The notes beneath the pieces were generated by a model, which was not told the origin of the DNA, did not search any database, and was given only the letters and a program-made list of their open reading frames with translations. Positions 34,803-42,871 of a stretch of DNA of 64,000 nucleotides are shown one piece after another. Source of the DNA: Duganella phyllosphaerae (lineage in GTDB: Bacteria > Pseudomonadota > Gammaproteobacteria > Burkholderiales > Burkholderiaceae_D); the NCBI RefSeq assembly GCF_001758785.1, contig NZ_LROM01000090.1, positions 1 to 64,000 on the forward strand. The letters run 5' to 3'. A program made the translations under genes and the position numbers. How positions within the stretch are numbered: the stretch's first letter is position 1; each line of letters opens with the position of its first letter.

Positions 34803-35327
34803 ATGGCCATGGATCAGCACAAGCTGCGCACCCTGGTATTTGAAAAAACCGGCGTCAAGATCGACATCGACGATCCTGTATTTGCGCTGGTCGCCCTGAA
34901 CGAAGCGGTGCTGGAAGACGCGGTGGAACGCCACATCGCCGCCATCGACAGCGCCACCCGCGAACTGGTGCGCCGCGCCCGCGACGTCGGCGGCCTGCCG
35001 CCGGAGCGCAGCGTGGAGCATGATGCCTCCAATGAGCTGGACCCGGGGGCCGGTGCAGCCACGCGGTCGGCCGCCGATGCTGCGCTCTCCCAACCTCACG
35101 CACCGGCCACGAAAATCACCCGCCACGAATGGCGCCTGCTGGCCGCAGCGGCCGGCGTGGCCGTGTTGTCGGCGCTGCTGGTACTGGCCGGCCAGGCCGC
35201 CTTCACCAAGCCCGGCTTGACCTCCGCCCAAACCCGGTCGCTGCAAGAAGCCGAACGCTTACGAACCGCCATCAACCAGCTCGACCCCAAGCTGCGGGCC
35301 GAAATTCAGGCGCAACTCTCCAAATAA
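34803..35327 (+). CDS. TraM-like membrane-anchored protein
   Basis: A 174-residue protein starting MAMDQHKLRTLVFEKTGVKI (the ATG at 34809 is an alternative start). The N-terminal part has DIDDPVFALVALNEAVLEDA, which resembles TraM of IncP plasmids. A Pro/Ala-rich middle follows, then one TM helix near residues 112-135 (AAAAGVAVLSALLVLAG) and a short C-terminal helix ending QLDPKLRAEIQAQLSK. It follows the TraL-like ATPase by 6 bases and is surely co-transcribed, suggesting a membrane anchor or partner for the ATPase. The TraM link is by pattern and gene order only. Confidence 0.7.
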   Translation: MAMDQHKLRTLVFEKTGVKIDIDDPVFALVALNEAVLEDAVERHIAAIDSATRELVRRARDVGGLPPERSVEHDASNELDPGAGAATRSAADAALSQPHAPATKITRHEWRLLAAAAGVAVLSALLVLAGQAAFTKPGLTSAQTRSLQEAERLRTAINQLDPKLRAEIQAQLSK

Positions 35328-35407
35328 CTTCCGCTGAACTTGCTGGCGGTTTCGTGGTCGAACGACAGTATCAAGGTCACCGTCTCGAAAACAGACAGGG
35401 AGAAGAA

Positions 35408-35653
35408 ATGATGGAGCATGAATTCACGTTGAAGTTTCAGGTGGATGCCAAGGACTGCGAAGCTCAGGACGTGATCGAAAATCTCGCGGTAGCCGGATGC
35501 GATGATGCGTTAATCGGTATGGGTCAACCTGGGCAATTGGGTTTCAGATTTACGCGTGAGGCGATGTCCGCCAAAAACGCAGTGAATAGCGCGATTGCGG
35601 ACGTACTGAAGGTGCTACCAAATGCGATACTCACGCACTGCACACTCCATTGA
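35408..35653 (+). CDS. Small orphan domain protein (N-terminal half of an HTH protein family)
   Basis: An 81-residue protein starting MMEHEFTLKFQVDAKDCEAQ with GGGAGAAG upstream. The segment AGCDDALIGMGQPGQLGFRFTREA and the following helix AVNSAIADVLKVLPNA resemble the N-terminal domain of small DNA-binding proteins that, as I recall them, continue into an AlpA/MerR-like helix-turn-helix. Here the protein ends just after that domain, so the DNA-binding part is missing. It could be a natural truncated form, a regulator's partner or a decayed gene. It shares strand with the TraL/TraM-like pair, 80 bases downstream. Confidence 0.6.
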   Translation: MMEHEFTLKFQVDAKDCEAQDVIENLAVAGCDDALIGMGQPGQLGFRFTREAMSAKNAVNSAIADVLKVLPNAILTHCTLH

Positions 35654-35748
35654 TCCATTCAAATAGTCGTTGCATCGCTCACAGGCCACCACCACCGAAG
35701 ACTAATCCCTGTCCGCTCCGTGGTTACTTCTCAAATTTTTCGTGCTAA

Positions 35749-35770
35749 CATATGAACACCTATTCATATG
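35749..35770. promoter_or_regulatory. ArsR/SmtB-type operator
   Basis: CATATGAA (35749-35756), six bases, TTCATATG (35763-35770): a perfect inverted repeat of the 12-2-12 ATGAA class bound by zinc-sensing SmtB/ZiaR/CzrA proteins. It ends 7 bases before the arsR-family start, so it would cover the promoter or leader and give autorepression. Confidence 0.85.
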
Positions 35771-35777
35771 ACGAATC

Positions 35778-36104
35778 ATGAGCTGCCAACACGACTACTC
35801 CGGCTGCGATCCTGCCATCGCCCAACTTGCCGACCTGTTTCACCTGCTGGGCGACCCGACCCGGCTGCGCATTGTGCTTGCCTGCGTGGCGGCGCCGATT
35901 GCGGTCAGCGATATCGCCACCTCGCTTGACCTGAGCAGTTCGCTGGTCAGCCACCACCTGCGCCTGCTGCGCGCCGCGCGCATCGTCAAGTCCGAGCGCC
36001 AGGGCAAGCAGGTGTTCTATTCCGCCGCCGACGCCCATATCAGCGACGTCCTCAACGATATGCTCGAGCATATCGCCGAACCATCGAACGGGAACGACGC
36101 ATGA
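35778..36104 (+). CDS. ArsR/SmtB-family metal-sensing repressor
   Basis: A 108-residue winged-helix protein. The recognition region is DIATSLDLSSSLVSHHLRLLRAARIV, and the C-terminal helix 5 has DAHISDVLNDMLEHI with the Asp/His spacing of the alpha5 zinc site. An extra N-terminal Cys/His segment (MSCQHDYSGCD) could add ligands. It overlaps the CDF exporter by four bases (ATGA). Together with the operator just upstream this is a self-contained metal-response operon: metal binding should release DNA and allow expression of the exporter. Confidence 0.93.
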   Translation: MSCQHDYSGCDPAIAQLADLFHLLGDPTRLRIVLACVAAPIAVSDIATSLDLSSSLVSHHLRLLRAARIVKSERQGKQVFYSAADAHISDVLNDMLEHIAEPSNGNDA

Positions 36105-37147
36105 GCAAGCATCACGACCACGGCAGCCACGGCAGCCACGCCGGGCACGACCATCACGACCATGACCACGGCCACGATCACCAGGATCACGGCGCGCACG
36201 ACGATCATGGACACGATCACAGCCACGCCCATGGCATCGGCGGCCACCACCATCATGGTGACCCCAACACCATGGGACGCGCGTTTGCGATTGCCATCGT
36301 GCTCAATCTCGGCTTCGTGGTGGTGGAATTCTTCTACGGCTACCTGGCCAACTCCACCGCGCTGATGGCCGATGCCGGCCACAACCTGTCGGACGTGATG
36401 GGCCTGATGCTGGCGTGGGGCGCGGCCATCCTGGCCAGGCGTGCGCCCAGCGCGCGCTATACCTACGGCCTGCGCGGCACGTCGATGCTGGCGGCGCTGT
36501 TCAATGGCATGTTGCTGATGGCCGCTTGCGGCGTGATCGCCTTCGAGGCGGTGCAAAAACTGGTGACACCCGATCCGGTAGCGGGCCTGACGGTTTCCGT
36601 CGTGGCCGGCATCGGCATCCTGATCAACGGTTTTTCGGCGTGGTTGTTCATGTCGGGCAGCAAGGACGACATCAATATTCGTGGCGCCTACCTGCACCTG
36701 GCGGCAGACGCAGCGATTTCACTGGGGGTGTTGCTGGCGGGCCTGGCGGTGCGCTACAGCGGCTGGAACTGGATCGATCCGGTGATCAGCATGGTGATCG
36801 TTGGTATCATCGTCTGGAGCACCTGGGGCTTGCTCACGCAATCGCTACGGATGGTGCTGGCAGCAGTGCCCGACAACGTCGACCGCGCCCGCATCGAGCA
36901 ATTCCTGCGCGACCATCCGGGCGTGACCGACGTGCACGACCTGCATATCTGGGCCATGAGTACCACCGAGAATGCGCTGACCGCGCAACTGGTGACGCCA
37001 AGCGGCTATCCGGGCGATGCAACGGTCGATACCATCAGCCAGACGCTCAAGGACAAGTATGCGATTCATCACAGCACCTTGCAGGTGCGGCTGGGCGCGA
37101 TGCCGCAGGAATGCTGCCTGAAAGTTCCAGCAAACGGGAGCGCCTGA
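36101..37147 (+). CDS. CDF-family zinc (cadmium/cobalt) exporter with His-rich N-terminus
   Basis: A 348-residue cation diffusion facilitator. The first about 50 residues are a dense His/Asp run that probably binds metal. Six TM helices follow. The transport site shows HxxxD in both TM2 (DAGHNLSD) and TM5 (HLAADAAISL), the pattern of zinc-selective members. A cytoplasmic C-terminal domain contains VTDVHDLHIWAMST. It exports Zn2+ (possibly Co2+ or Cd2+) by proton antiport. It is coupled to the ArsR-type repressor. Its stop lies within the left arm of the palindromic element at 37137-37238. Confidence 0.94.
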   Translation: MSKHHDHGSHGSHAGHDHHDHDHGHDHQDHGAHDDHGHDHSHAHGIGGHHHHGDPNTMGRAFAIAIVLNLGFVVVEFFYGYLANSTALMADAGHNLSDVMGLMLAWGAAILARRAPSARYTYGLRGTSMLAALFNGMLLMAACGVIAFEAVQKLVTPDPVAGLTVSVVAGIGILINGFSAWLFMSGSKDDINIRGAYLHLAADAAISLGVLLAGLAVRYSGWNWIDPVISMVIVGIIVWSTWGLLTQSLRMVLAAVPDNVDRARIEQFLRDHPGVTDVHDLHIWAMSTTENALTAQLVTPSGYPGDATVDTISQTLKDKYAIHHSTLQVRLGAMPQECCLKVPANGSA

Positions 37148-37238
37148 CTAGCCCTCCATAGCGGCGTTGCAGCTTCTCGCCGTACTGGCGTACTGTCTTC
37201 GTCGCTGCGCCTTGCTCTGGAGGGTAGTCAGGCGCTCC
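37137..37238. repeat. 102-base palindromic intergenic element
   Basis: The left arm (37137-37158) starts GGAGCGCCTGACTA. It is the reverse complement of the right arm (37218-37238), which ends TAGTCAGGCGCTCC. There are 21 paired bases and one bulged G. The 59-base centre holds smaller repeats, including CGTACTGGCGTACTG. The element sits between convergent genes and includes the CDF stop codon. It can serve as a bidirectional terminator. Its ordered structure looks like a dispersed repeat (REP/MITE-like). Confidence 0.75.
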
Positions 37239-37241
37239 GGC

Positions 37242-37784
37242 TTACTTGACGTCGATGAGTTCGACGTCGAAGATCAGCGCCGAGTTCGGTGGAATGCCGC
37301 CGCCCGGTGCGGCGCGCGAACCGTAGGCCAGTTCCGATGGAATGATCAGGGTACGTTTGCCGCCCACTTTCATGCCGACGATGCCCTGGTCCCAGCCCTT
37401 GATCACGCGGCCGGTGCCGAGCACGAAGTCCAGCGGCTCACCGCGTGGAATCGACGAGTCGAACTGGCGGCCACGCATATTCTTGGCCAGCGGACGGTAC
37501 AGCCAGCCCGTGTAATGCATGTAGACGGTGGAACCGCTGGTCGCTTCGCGACCGGTGCCCACCTTGGTGTCGTTGACGATCAGCGATTCGGCGGCCGGGC
37601 CCGGCGTGGCGGAACCGACCACCACGGGCGCAGCTGGCGCCGGGGCGGCAGCAGTGGCCGCAGCGGCTGGCGTGGCGGAAGTCGCTTGCGCAGCGGCAGC
37701 GGCTGGTTGAGCAGGAGTCTGCGCCTGGGCCGCAATGGCTGCCAGCGCCAGCAGCGTTGCTGCAAAAACGGAACTACGCTTCAT
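37242..37784 (-). CDS. FKBP-type peptidyl-prolyl isomerase, secreted
   Basis: A 180-residue protein from the ATG at 37784 (MKRSSVFAATLLALAAIAAQAQ), a Sec signal peptide. A 40-residue Ala/Pro low-complexity linker follows. The FKBP domain has VYMHYTGWLY, QFDSSIPRGEPLDFVLG, VIKGWDQGIVGMKVGGKRTL and IPSELAYGSR; the FK506-pocket residues (Tyr, Phe-Asp, Val-Ile, Trp) are present. It catalyses prolyl cis-trans isomerisation in the periplasm. The upstream alternative ATG (37826) would hide the signal peptide, so I rejected it. Confidence 0.93.
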   Translation of the reverse strand: MKRSSVFAATLLALAAIAAQAQTPAQPAAAAAQATSATPAAAATAAAPAPAAPVVVGSATPGPAAESLIVNDTKVGTGREATSGSTVYMHYTGWLYRPLAKNMRGRQFDSSIPRGEPLDFVLGTGRVIKGWDQGIVGMKVGGKRTLIIPSELAYGSRAAPGGGIPPNSALIFDVELIDVK

Positions 37785-37870
37785 AGATTGATTCTCTCTC
37801 TGGGTGACTGGGGACGGCACGCGCACGTACCGGCGCCCGCCATGATAGCAAACCTGTCCCGGACGCCGGA

Positions 37871-38749
37871 TTAATTCCCGATGGTACCGTCTGCCGCTAC
37901 CAAGGCTACCACCGCTGCCGGCGCAGCAACTGGCTCAACGGCCGCTTGCACCGCAGGCGCCGCCAACTGGCACAGCACGTGACCGGCCGCCACCATGCCA
38001 AAGGTGGCGGTGACCACCATGGCAGAGCCAAAACCGGCGCAATTGAGACCGGTGATGCCGCCGGCATCCACTTCGCAGGCATCGGCCTGTTCCGGGTACT
38101 TGAGCGGCTCCATCGAAAACACCGCATCGACGTGGAACTTGGTTTTTTCGCCACGCGGAAAACCATACTCGCTGCGCAGCAGGCGCCGCACTTTCTTGAG
38201 CAGCGGTTCCTGCTCGGTGCGGGCCAGGTCGCGCACGGCGATCTGGGTGGGATCGGTCTGGCCGCCCGCACTGCCGATGATCACCAGCGGAATGGCGTGG
38301 CGGCGGCAGTGCGCGATCATCGCGGCCTTGGCCTTCACACTGTCGATGGCATCGACCACGTAGTCGAACTTGTTGGTGCCGAGCATGGCGTCCAGATTGT
38401 CGGGCGTGACGAAGTCTTCCACTTGGTGCACCACGCAGAATGGGTTGATCTGGGCGATGCGCTCGGCCAGCGCGTGGATCTTGGCCTGGCCGACAGTGCT
38501 GCTCAGCGCCTGGATCTGGCGGTTGATATTCGATTCGGCCACGTTGTCGAGGTCGATCAGGGTCAGCTGACCGATGGCGCTGCGCGCCAGCGCCTCCACG
38601 ATCCACGAGCCGACGCCGCCCACGCCCACCACGCACACGTGGGCGCCGCGAAAGCGCTCGAGCGCCGGTGCGCCATACAGGCGCGCAATGCCGCCGAATC
38701 GTCGCTCGAAGTCGACTTCGTCCAGATTAAAGGTTGAATTGGTGTTCAT
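37871..38749 (-). CDS. tcdA: tRNA threonylcarbamoyladenosine dehydratase
   Basis: A 292-residue ThiF/MoeB-family protein. The nucleotide motif is [20 protein letters not shown], and [19 protein letters not shown] binds ATP-Mg. [13 protein letters not shown] and GGQTDPTQI are TcdA/CsdL specific. It cyclises t6A37 to ct6A37 in tRNAs reading ANN codons. A 40-residue Ala-rich tail extends past the normal family end. It diverges from the hemerythrin-PdxH gene. The window also holds tsaC/sua5 (46444-47547), which starts the same tRNA modification. Confidence 0.93.
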   Translation of the reverse strand: MNTNSTFNLDEVDFERRFGGIARLYGAPALERFRGAHVCVVGVGGVGSWIVEALARSAIGQLTLIDLDNVAESNINRQIQALSSTVGQAKIHALAERIAQINPFCVVHQVEDFVTPDNLDAMLGTNKFDYVVDAIDSVKAKAAMIAHCRRHAIPLVIIGSAGGQTDPTQIAVRDLARTEQEPLLKKVRRLLRSEYGFPRGEKTKFHVDAVFSMEPLKYPEQADACEVDAGGITGLNCAGFGSAMVVTATFGMVAAGHVLCQLAAPAVQAAVEPVAAPAAVVALVAADGTIGN

Positions 38750-38776
38750 CCCGCCATTTTAGCGGACACTGCAAGA

Positions 38777-38798
38777 AAAATTATTCTAGAATGATTTT
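38777..38798. promoter_or_regulatory. 22-bp palindrome between divergent genes
   Basis: AAAATTATTCTAGAATGATTTT is a palindrome with a single mismatched pair and core TTCTAGAA. It lies between the tcdA start and the hemerythrin-PdxH start, so it is a candidate operator acting on either gene. TAGAAT inside it could be a -10 box. The regulator is not identifiable from the site. Confidence 0.55.
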
Positions 38799-38823
38799 CC
38801 CGCCCAGCCAGAGTACCGATTCC

Positions 38824-40059
38824 ATGAGCAACACACTGTTCGACACCGCCCCCGATTTCAACCAGCCGATCGCCGTATTGAAACATTGCCACGACCGCAT
38901 CCGCAAGCAGCTGGCCACGCTCGACAAGCTGCCGGCCCATCTCGCCGCACATGGCGCCGACCTCGAGGCGCAAAAAGCCGCCCAGGCCGTCCTCAAGTAT
39001 TTCAACAACGCCGCCCACCTGCACCACGACGACGAAGAGCAAAACCTGATGCCGATGTTGCAGGCGACCGCGCGCGACGCCGACCTCGCTTTGCTGGAAG
39101 ACCTGGTGCCCGGCATCCTGGCCGACCACGCCGCCATGGACCAGGACTGGTTGCAGCTGCAAGCGCAGCTGGACGCCATCGCCACCGGCGCCAGCGCCGA
39201 ACTCTCGAGCGACAATGTGCGGCGCTTTTGCGACGCCTACACCGCCCACATGGCCAGGGAAGAAGCCAATATCGCGCCCATGGCCAAGCGCCTGTTCAGC
39301 CCCGAGCAGATGGCCCAGCTGGGCAGCGCCATGCAGGTGCGGCGCGGCATCGCCCCGGCCCTGCCCGCCAGCCAGGTACCCGAGCAGCAGCAGGTGCCGG
39401 TCCACAACACGGTAGCCGACGGCGTGGTGCTGGCCGACCTGCGCCTCGATTACGGCCGCGCCAGCCTGACGGAAAACGATGTGGCGGACGATCCGATCGC
39501 GCAATTCGGCAAATGGTTCGACGAAGCCATGCATGCCAAGGTGAACGAACCGAACGCGATGAGCGTGGCCACCGTCGATGCCGAGGGCCGGCCCAGCTCG
39601 CGCATTGTGCTGATCAAGCAATTCGATGCGCGCGGCTTTACCTGGTACACCAACTACGCCAGCCAGAAGGGCCGCCAGCTGGGCGCCAATCCGCACGCGG
39701 CGCTGCTGTTCTTCTGGAGCGAGCTCGAACGCCAGGTACGCATCGAAGGCACGGTAGTGAAAACCTCGCCCGAGGAAAGCGACAAGTATTTCTACAGCCG
39801 TCCGGTCAAAAGCCAGATCAGCGCGATTGCCTCGCAACAAAGCGCGCCCATCGAAAACCGCGAGCAGATGGAAGTCAATTACGATGCGGTGGCAGTGGCC
39901 AGCGGCGAACACCCGGTGCGCCCCGAACACTGGGGCGGCTACCGCCTCGAGCCGGTGCGCATCGAATTCTGGCAGGGTCGCCGCTCACGCTTCCACGACC
40001 GCATCGTCTATGTCAGACAAGCCGACGGCAGCTGGGCGAAAGAGCGCCTGCAGCCTTAG
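38824..40059 (+). CDS. Hemerythrin-like domain fused to pyridoxamine 5'-phosphate oxidase
   Basis: A single 411-residue frame. Residues 1 to about 170 are a hemerythrin HHE four-helix domain with ligand motifs [29 protein letters not shown] and [12 protein letters not shown]. After a linker ([15 protein letters not shown]) the rest is a complete PdxH. It begins [10 protein letters not shown] and has [47 protein letters not shown] and the C-terminal [15 protein letters not shown] for FMN/PNP binding. PdxH oxidises PNP/PMP to PLP using O2 and releases H2O2. A fused di-iron domain that may bind O2, NO or iron next to it is unusual. No in-frame stop or second start site with a ribosome binding site marks a gene boundary, and I see no frameshift. 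Confidence 0.88.
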   Translation: MSNTLFDTAPDFNQPIAVLKHCHDRIRKQLATLDKLPAHLAAHGADLEAQKAAQAVLKYFNNAAHLHHDDEEQNLMPMLQATARDADLALLEDLVPGILADHAAMDQDWLQLQAQLDAIATGASAELSSDNVRRFCDAYTAHMAREEANIAPMAKRLFSPEQMAQLGSAMQVRRGIAPALPASQVPEQQQVPVHNTVADGVVLADLRLDYGRASLTENDVADDPIAQFGKWFDEAMHAKVNEPNAMSVATVDAEGRPSSRIVLIKQFDARGFTWYTNYASQKGRQLGANPHAALLFFWSELERQVRIEGTVVKTSPEESDKYFYSRPVKSQISAIASQQSAPIENREQMEVNYDAVAVASGEHPVRPEHWGGYRLEPVRIEFWQGRRSRFHDRIVYVRQADGSWAKERLQP

Positions 40060-40082
40060 CGCCTGTGGCGGCCGGTCCCGCA

Positions 40083-40604
40083 TCACTTCACCCGGCTGGC
40101 GTGCATGGCGCGCAACTTGGCCAGCTTCGGCGCCACCACGAAAGCGCAATAGCTCTGCAACGGGTGGTGGCTGAAGTAATCCTGGTGATACGCCTCGGCC
40201 GGGTAAAACACCGGCGCCGGCGCCAGTTCGGTGACGATCGGCGCATCCCACACCACGGCCATCTCGGCCATCACCTTGCGCGCCACCGCTTGCTGCTGCG
40301 GCGACAGGTGGTAGACCACCGACCGGTATTGCGTGCCGCTGTCGTTGCCTTGGCGGTTGAGCGTGGTCGGATCGTGGATGGTGAAAAAGATCTCGAGCAG
40401 GTCATGATAATCGATCACGGCCGGGTCGAACTCGATTTGCACCACCTCGGCATGGCCGGTCGCGCCGGCGCACACCTGTTCGTAAGTCGGATCGGGCTCC
40501 GCGCCGCCCGCATAGCCGGATACCACCTTCGCGACACCTTTGACGTCCAGAAAAACCGCCTCGGTGCACCAGAAGCATCCGCCGCCCAGTATGGCTGTTT
40601 CCAT
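40083..40604 (-). CDS. msrA: Peptide methionine sulfoxide reductase A
   Basis: A 173-residue protein beginning METAILGGGCFWCTEAVF; the catalytic Cys is in GCFWC. VSGYAGG, HAEVVQIEFDP and TQYRSVVY are family blocks. It reduces Met-S-oxide in proteins using thioredoxin. The C-terminal recycling Cys appears in SYCAFVVAPK. It is convergent with the hemerythrin-PdxH gene, 23 bases apart. Confidence 0.97.
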   Translation of the reverse strand: METAILGGGCFWCTEAVFLDVKGVAKVVSGYAGGAEPDPTYEQVCAGATGHAEVVQIEFDPAVIDYHDLLEIFFTIHDPTTLNRQGNDSGTQYRSVVYHLSPQQQAVARKVMAEMAVVWDAPIVTELAPAPVFYPAEAYHQDYFSHHPLQSYCAFVVAPKLAKLRAMHASRVK

Positions 40605-40724
40605 GAAAGCCTCCTGCCGTATTTGAATTTAGCAATAATGCCCAAGAACGCCAAAACGCGCCGCGCGATGCACTAGAATTGCCTGCGCTCATATCCCGCG
40701 CTGTTCTCTTGAGGAAATCCCTGC

Positions 40725-41651
40725 ATGGTCTGGACCCTGATGTCATCGCTGGTGCCGATTGCCCTGCTCATTGCGCTGGGTACGGCCTTGCGCCGGCGCG
40801 CCTTCGTCGAAGCGGGGTTCTGGCCGCAGGCCGAGCGCATCGGCTACTACGTGCTGCTGCCGTCGCTCTTCCTGCACAGCCTGGCGACGGCCAAGCTGGC
40901 GGGCTTGCCGGTACTGGAAATGGCGTCGGCACTGGTGGTCTCGACCGTGGCAGTGGCCGCGTTGCTGGTACTGGCGCGGCGGAGCATGGCGGTGGACGAC
41001 GCCGCGTTCACCTCGATCTTCCAGGGTGGCGTGCGGTTCAACAACTACGTCGGCGTGTCGATTGCCACCGGCCTGTTCGGCGTGACGGGGGTGGCCCTGG
41101 CAGCCGTCGCCAATGCGGCCATCGTGCCGACCGTCAACGTGCTGTGCGTGCTGGTATTTGCGCGCTACGGCCGTGGCAACAGGTTTTCCGTGCGTGCGCT
41201 GGTGCGCGGACTGGCGCTCAATCCGCTGATCGTCGCCTGCGCGATTGGTATCGTGCTGCAGTGGACCGGCTGGGGACTGCCGGCCGGCATCGAGCCGATG
41301 TTCAAGGCGCTGGGTCAGGCGTCGCTGCCGCTGGGCTTGTTGTGCGTGGGAGCGGCGCTCGATTTTTCACAGGCGCGGCAATGGGTGCAGCCGATCGCGC
41401 TGGCGTCGTTCGCCAAGTTCGCGCTGATGCCGGTGGCCGCGCTGATCGCCTGCCGCGCCTTCGGCCTGCATGGCGCGGCTGCCATGGCCACGCTGATGTT
41501 CCAGGCGTTGCCGACGGCCTCATCGTCGTACATCATGTCGCGCCAGCTGGGCGGCGATGCACCGCTGATGGCAGGCATCATCGCCAGCCAGACCCTGCTG
41601 GCCGGCGCCGCCCTGCCCCTGATGGTGCTGGGACTGGCGCATTGGCTCTGA
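40725..41651 (+). CDS. AEC-family transporter (auxin efflux carrier type permease)
   Basis: A 308-residue integral membrane protein with about ten TM helices in two five-helix halves. The first starts MVWTLMSSLVPIALLIALGT, and ALRRRAFVEAGFWPQAERIGYYVLLPSLFLHSLA is typical. FQGGVRFNNYVGVSIATGLFG and FQALPTASSSYIMSRQLGGD are the conserved discontinuous-helix regions. Members export organic acids such as malate or malonate. The substrate is unknown and no metabolic partner is adjacent. Confidence 0.88.
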   Translation: MVWTLMSSLVPIALLIALGTALRRRAFVEAGFWPQAERIGYYVLLPSLFLHSLATAKLAGLPVLEMASALVVSTVAVAALLVLARRSMAVDDAAFTSIFQGGVRFNNYVGVSIATGLFGVTGVALAAVANAAIVPTVNVLCVLVFARYGRGNRFSVRALVRGLALNPLIVACAIGIVLQWTGWGLPAGIEPMFKALGQASLPLGLLCVGAALDFSQARQWVQPIALASFAKFALMPVAALIACRAFGLHGAAAMATLMFQALPTASSSYIMSRQLGGDAPLMAGIIASQTLLAGAALPLMVLGLAHWL

Positions 41652-41669
41652 CCGCGCCTGGCGACCGGA

Positions 41670-42155
41670 TCAGCGGTTGGTGTACAAGCTCTTCATTTTC
41701 ATGCCGCCGCGCATTTTCTTCACGCCCGGCGCCATATCGGCCGGGCAAGCACCCTGGAAGCTGCCATTCAAGACATTGTGCTGCACCTCGGTCTTGCCGT
41801 TCAGGTCGAAAGTAGTGTCGGCCGTCAGCGTGTACGCCTTGGCCAGGTCGCCCTTGAAAGAGCCGGCCAGCTTGGCGTCCGGGCAGCTGGACTTGAAGGT
41901 ATAGCCGTCGCCCTTGCCGCTTTGCGACTCGATTTTGCATTCCTGCTCGAAATTGGTCCACATGTCGTCGTCGATCAGGCGATCCTTGGCCTGATCGACG
42001 CAAATTTCCCAAGAAAACGGCGACGTCGCGGGGGTGACTTTCCACAAACCGGACGCGCGCTGCAGGCGCTGGGCCGGCTCGGCGGCCGCTGCGGGTGCAG
42101 CCATAGCAAAGGGCAAGACGGTCATCAACAACACGGTAGCGGTACGCCTGATCAT
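41670..42155 (-). CDS. DUF3617-like periplasmic protein
   Basis: A 161-residue protein from the ATG at 42155 with GGGAGA upstream. Signal peptide (LLMTVLPFAMAAPAAAA) then GLWKVTPATSP, WEICVDQAKDRL and CPDAKLAGSFKGDLAK, matching DUF3617: a small secreted beta-rich domain with conserved Cys (four here: EICV, QECK, SCPD, ACPA) and no known function. It is convergent with the AEC permease gene, 18 bases apart. Confidence 0.85.
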   Translation of the reverse strand: MIRRTATVLLMTVLPFAMAAPAAAAEPAQRLQRASGLWKVTPATSPFSWEICVDQAKDRLIDDDMWTNFEQECKIESQSGKGDGYTFKSSCPDAKLAGSFKGDLAKAYTLTADTTFDLNGKTEVQHNVLNGSFQGACPADMAPGVKKMRGGMKMKSLYTNR

Positions 42156-42280
42156 GGATTCTCCCGTGCAAAAGATGAAATGTAGCAAATGACAAGCTGT
42201 GCAGTCGTTCTGTTGCCGTGGGTCTATTGCGCAGCAGCCACCCAATCTTTGGCATAATGGCTAAAATACTCAGGCTGACC

Positions 42281-42784
42281 ATGCACACCATTTCCCCCCG
42301 CGCCGCAGAACGATCATTCGACACCGCCCATTTCCGCCAGGCTCTGGGCCAGTTCGCCACTGGCGTCACCGTGATCACCACGCGCCTGGCCGACGGCACT
42401 TTTCGCGGTCTGACCGCCAGTTCCTTCAATTCGGTCTCGCTCGATCCGCCGCTGGTGCTGTGGAGCTTGTCCAATAACGCCAACAGCATGCCCATCTTTA
42501 CCGGCAATTCGCATTACGTGATCAACGTGCTCAGCGCCAGCCAGGCCCACCTGGCCAAGCTGTTCGCCACGCGCGGCGCCGATCCGTGGGCCACCGCCGA
42601 ATACGAGCTGTCGCGCACCGGCCACCCGATTTTAAAAGGTGCGTCGGCCTGGTTCGAGTGCCACAACCGCAGCCGCTATCCCGAGGGCGACCACGTGATT
42701 TTCGTCGGCGAAGTGGAGCTGTGCGAGTTCTCGCCGAGCCCGCCGCTGATCTTCCACGGCGGCCAGTTCGGCAGCCTGGGCTAA
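42281..42784 (+). CDS. Flavin reductase-like domain protein (FMN-binding)
   Basis: A 167-residue protein from the ATG at 42281. RQALGQFATGVTVITTRLADG and RGLTASSFNSVSLDPPLVLWSL are signatures of the flavin reductase-like split-barrel family; YVINVLSASQAHLAKLFA and FECHNRSRYPEGDHVIFVGEVE follow. It should bind FMN and reduce it with NAD(P)H for a partner monooxygenase, but no such partner is nearby. It is 87 bases upstream of gcdH on the same strand. Confidence 0.9.
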   Translation: MHTISPRAAERSFDTAHFRQALGQFATGVTVITTRLADGTFRGLTASSFNSVSLDPPLVLWSLSNNANSMPIFTGNSHYVINVLSASQAHLAKLFATRGADPWATAEYELSRTGHPILKGASAWFECHNRSRYPEGDHVIFVGEVELCEFSPSPPLIFHGGQFGSLG

Positions 42785-42871
42785 AAACGGAAATTGGTGT
42801 CGCCATTAGAAAAGCCGTTCCAAGTGCGGCGGCTTAGAATGCAGCAGCATTCACCATAATGAGAGACCACC

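Noticed and set aside
38734..40059. Separate hemerythrin and pdxH genes with a missed frameshift
   Set aside because: The frame is continuous, the linker reads naturally in the same frame, and no stop codon or internal start with a ribosome binding site was seen; read-level checking is still advised.
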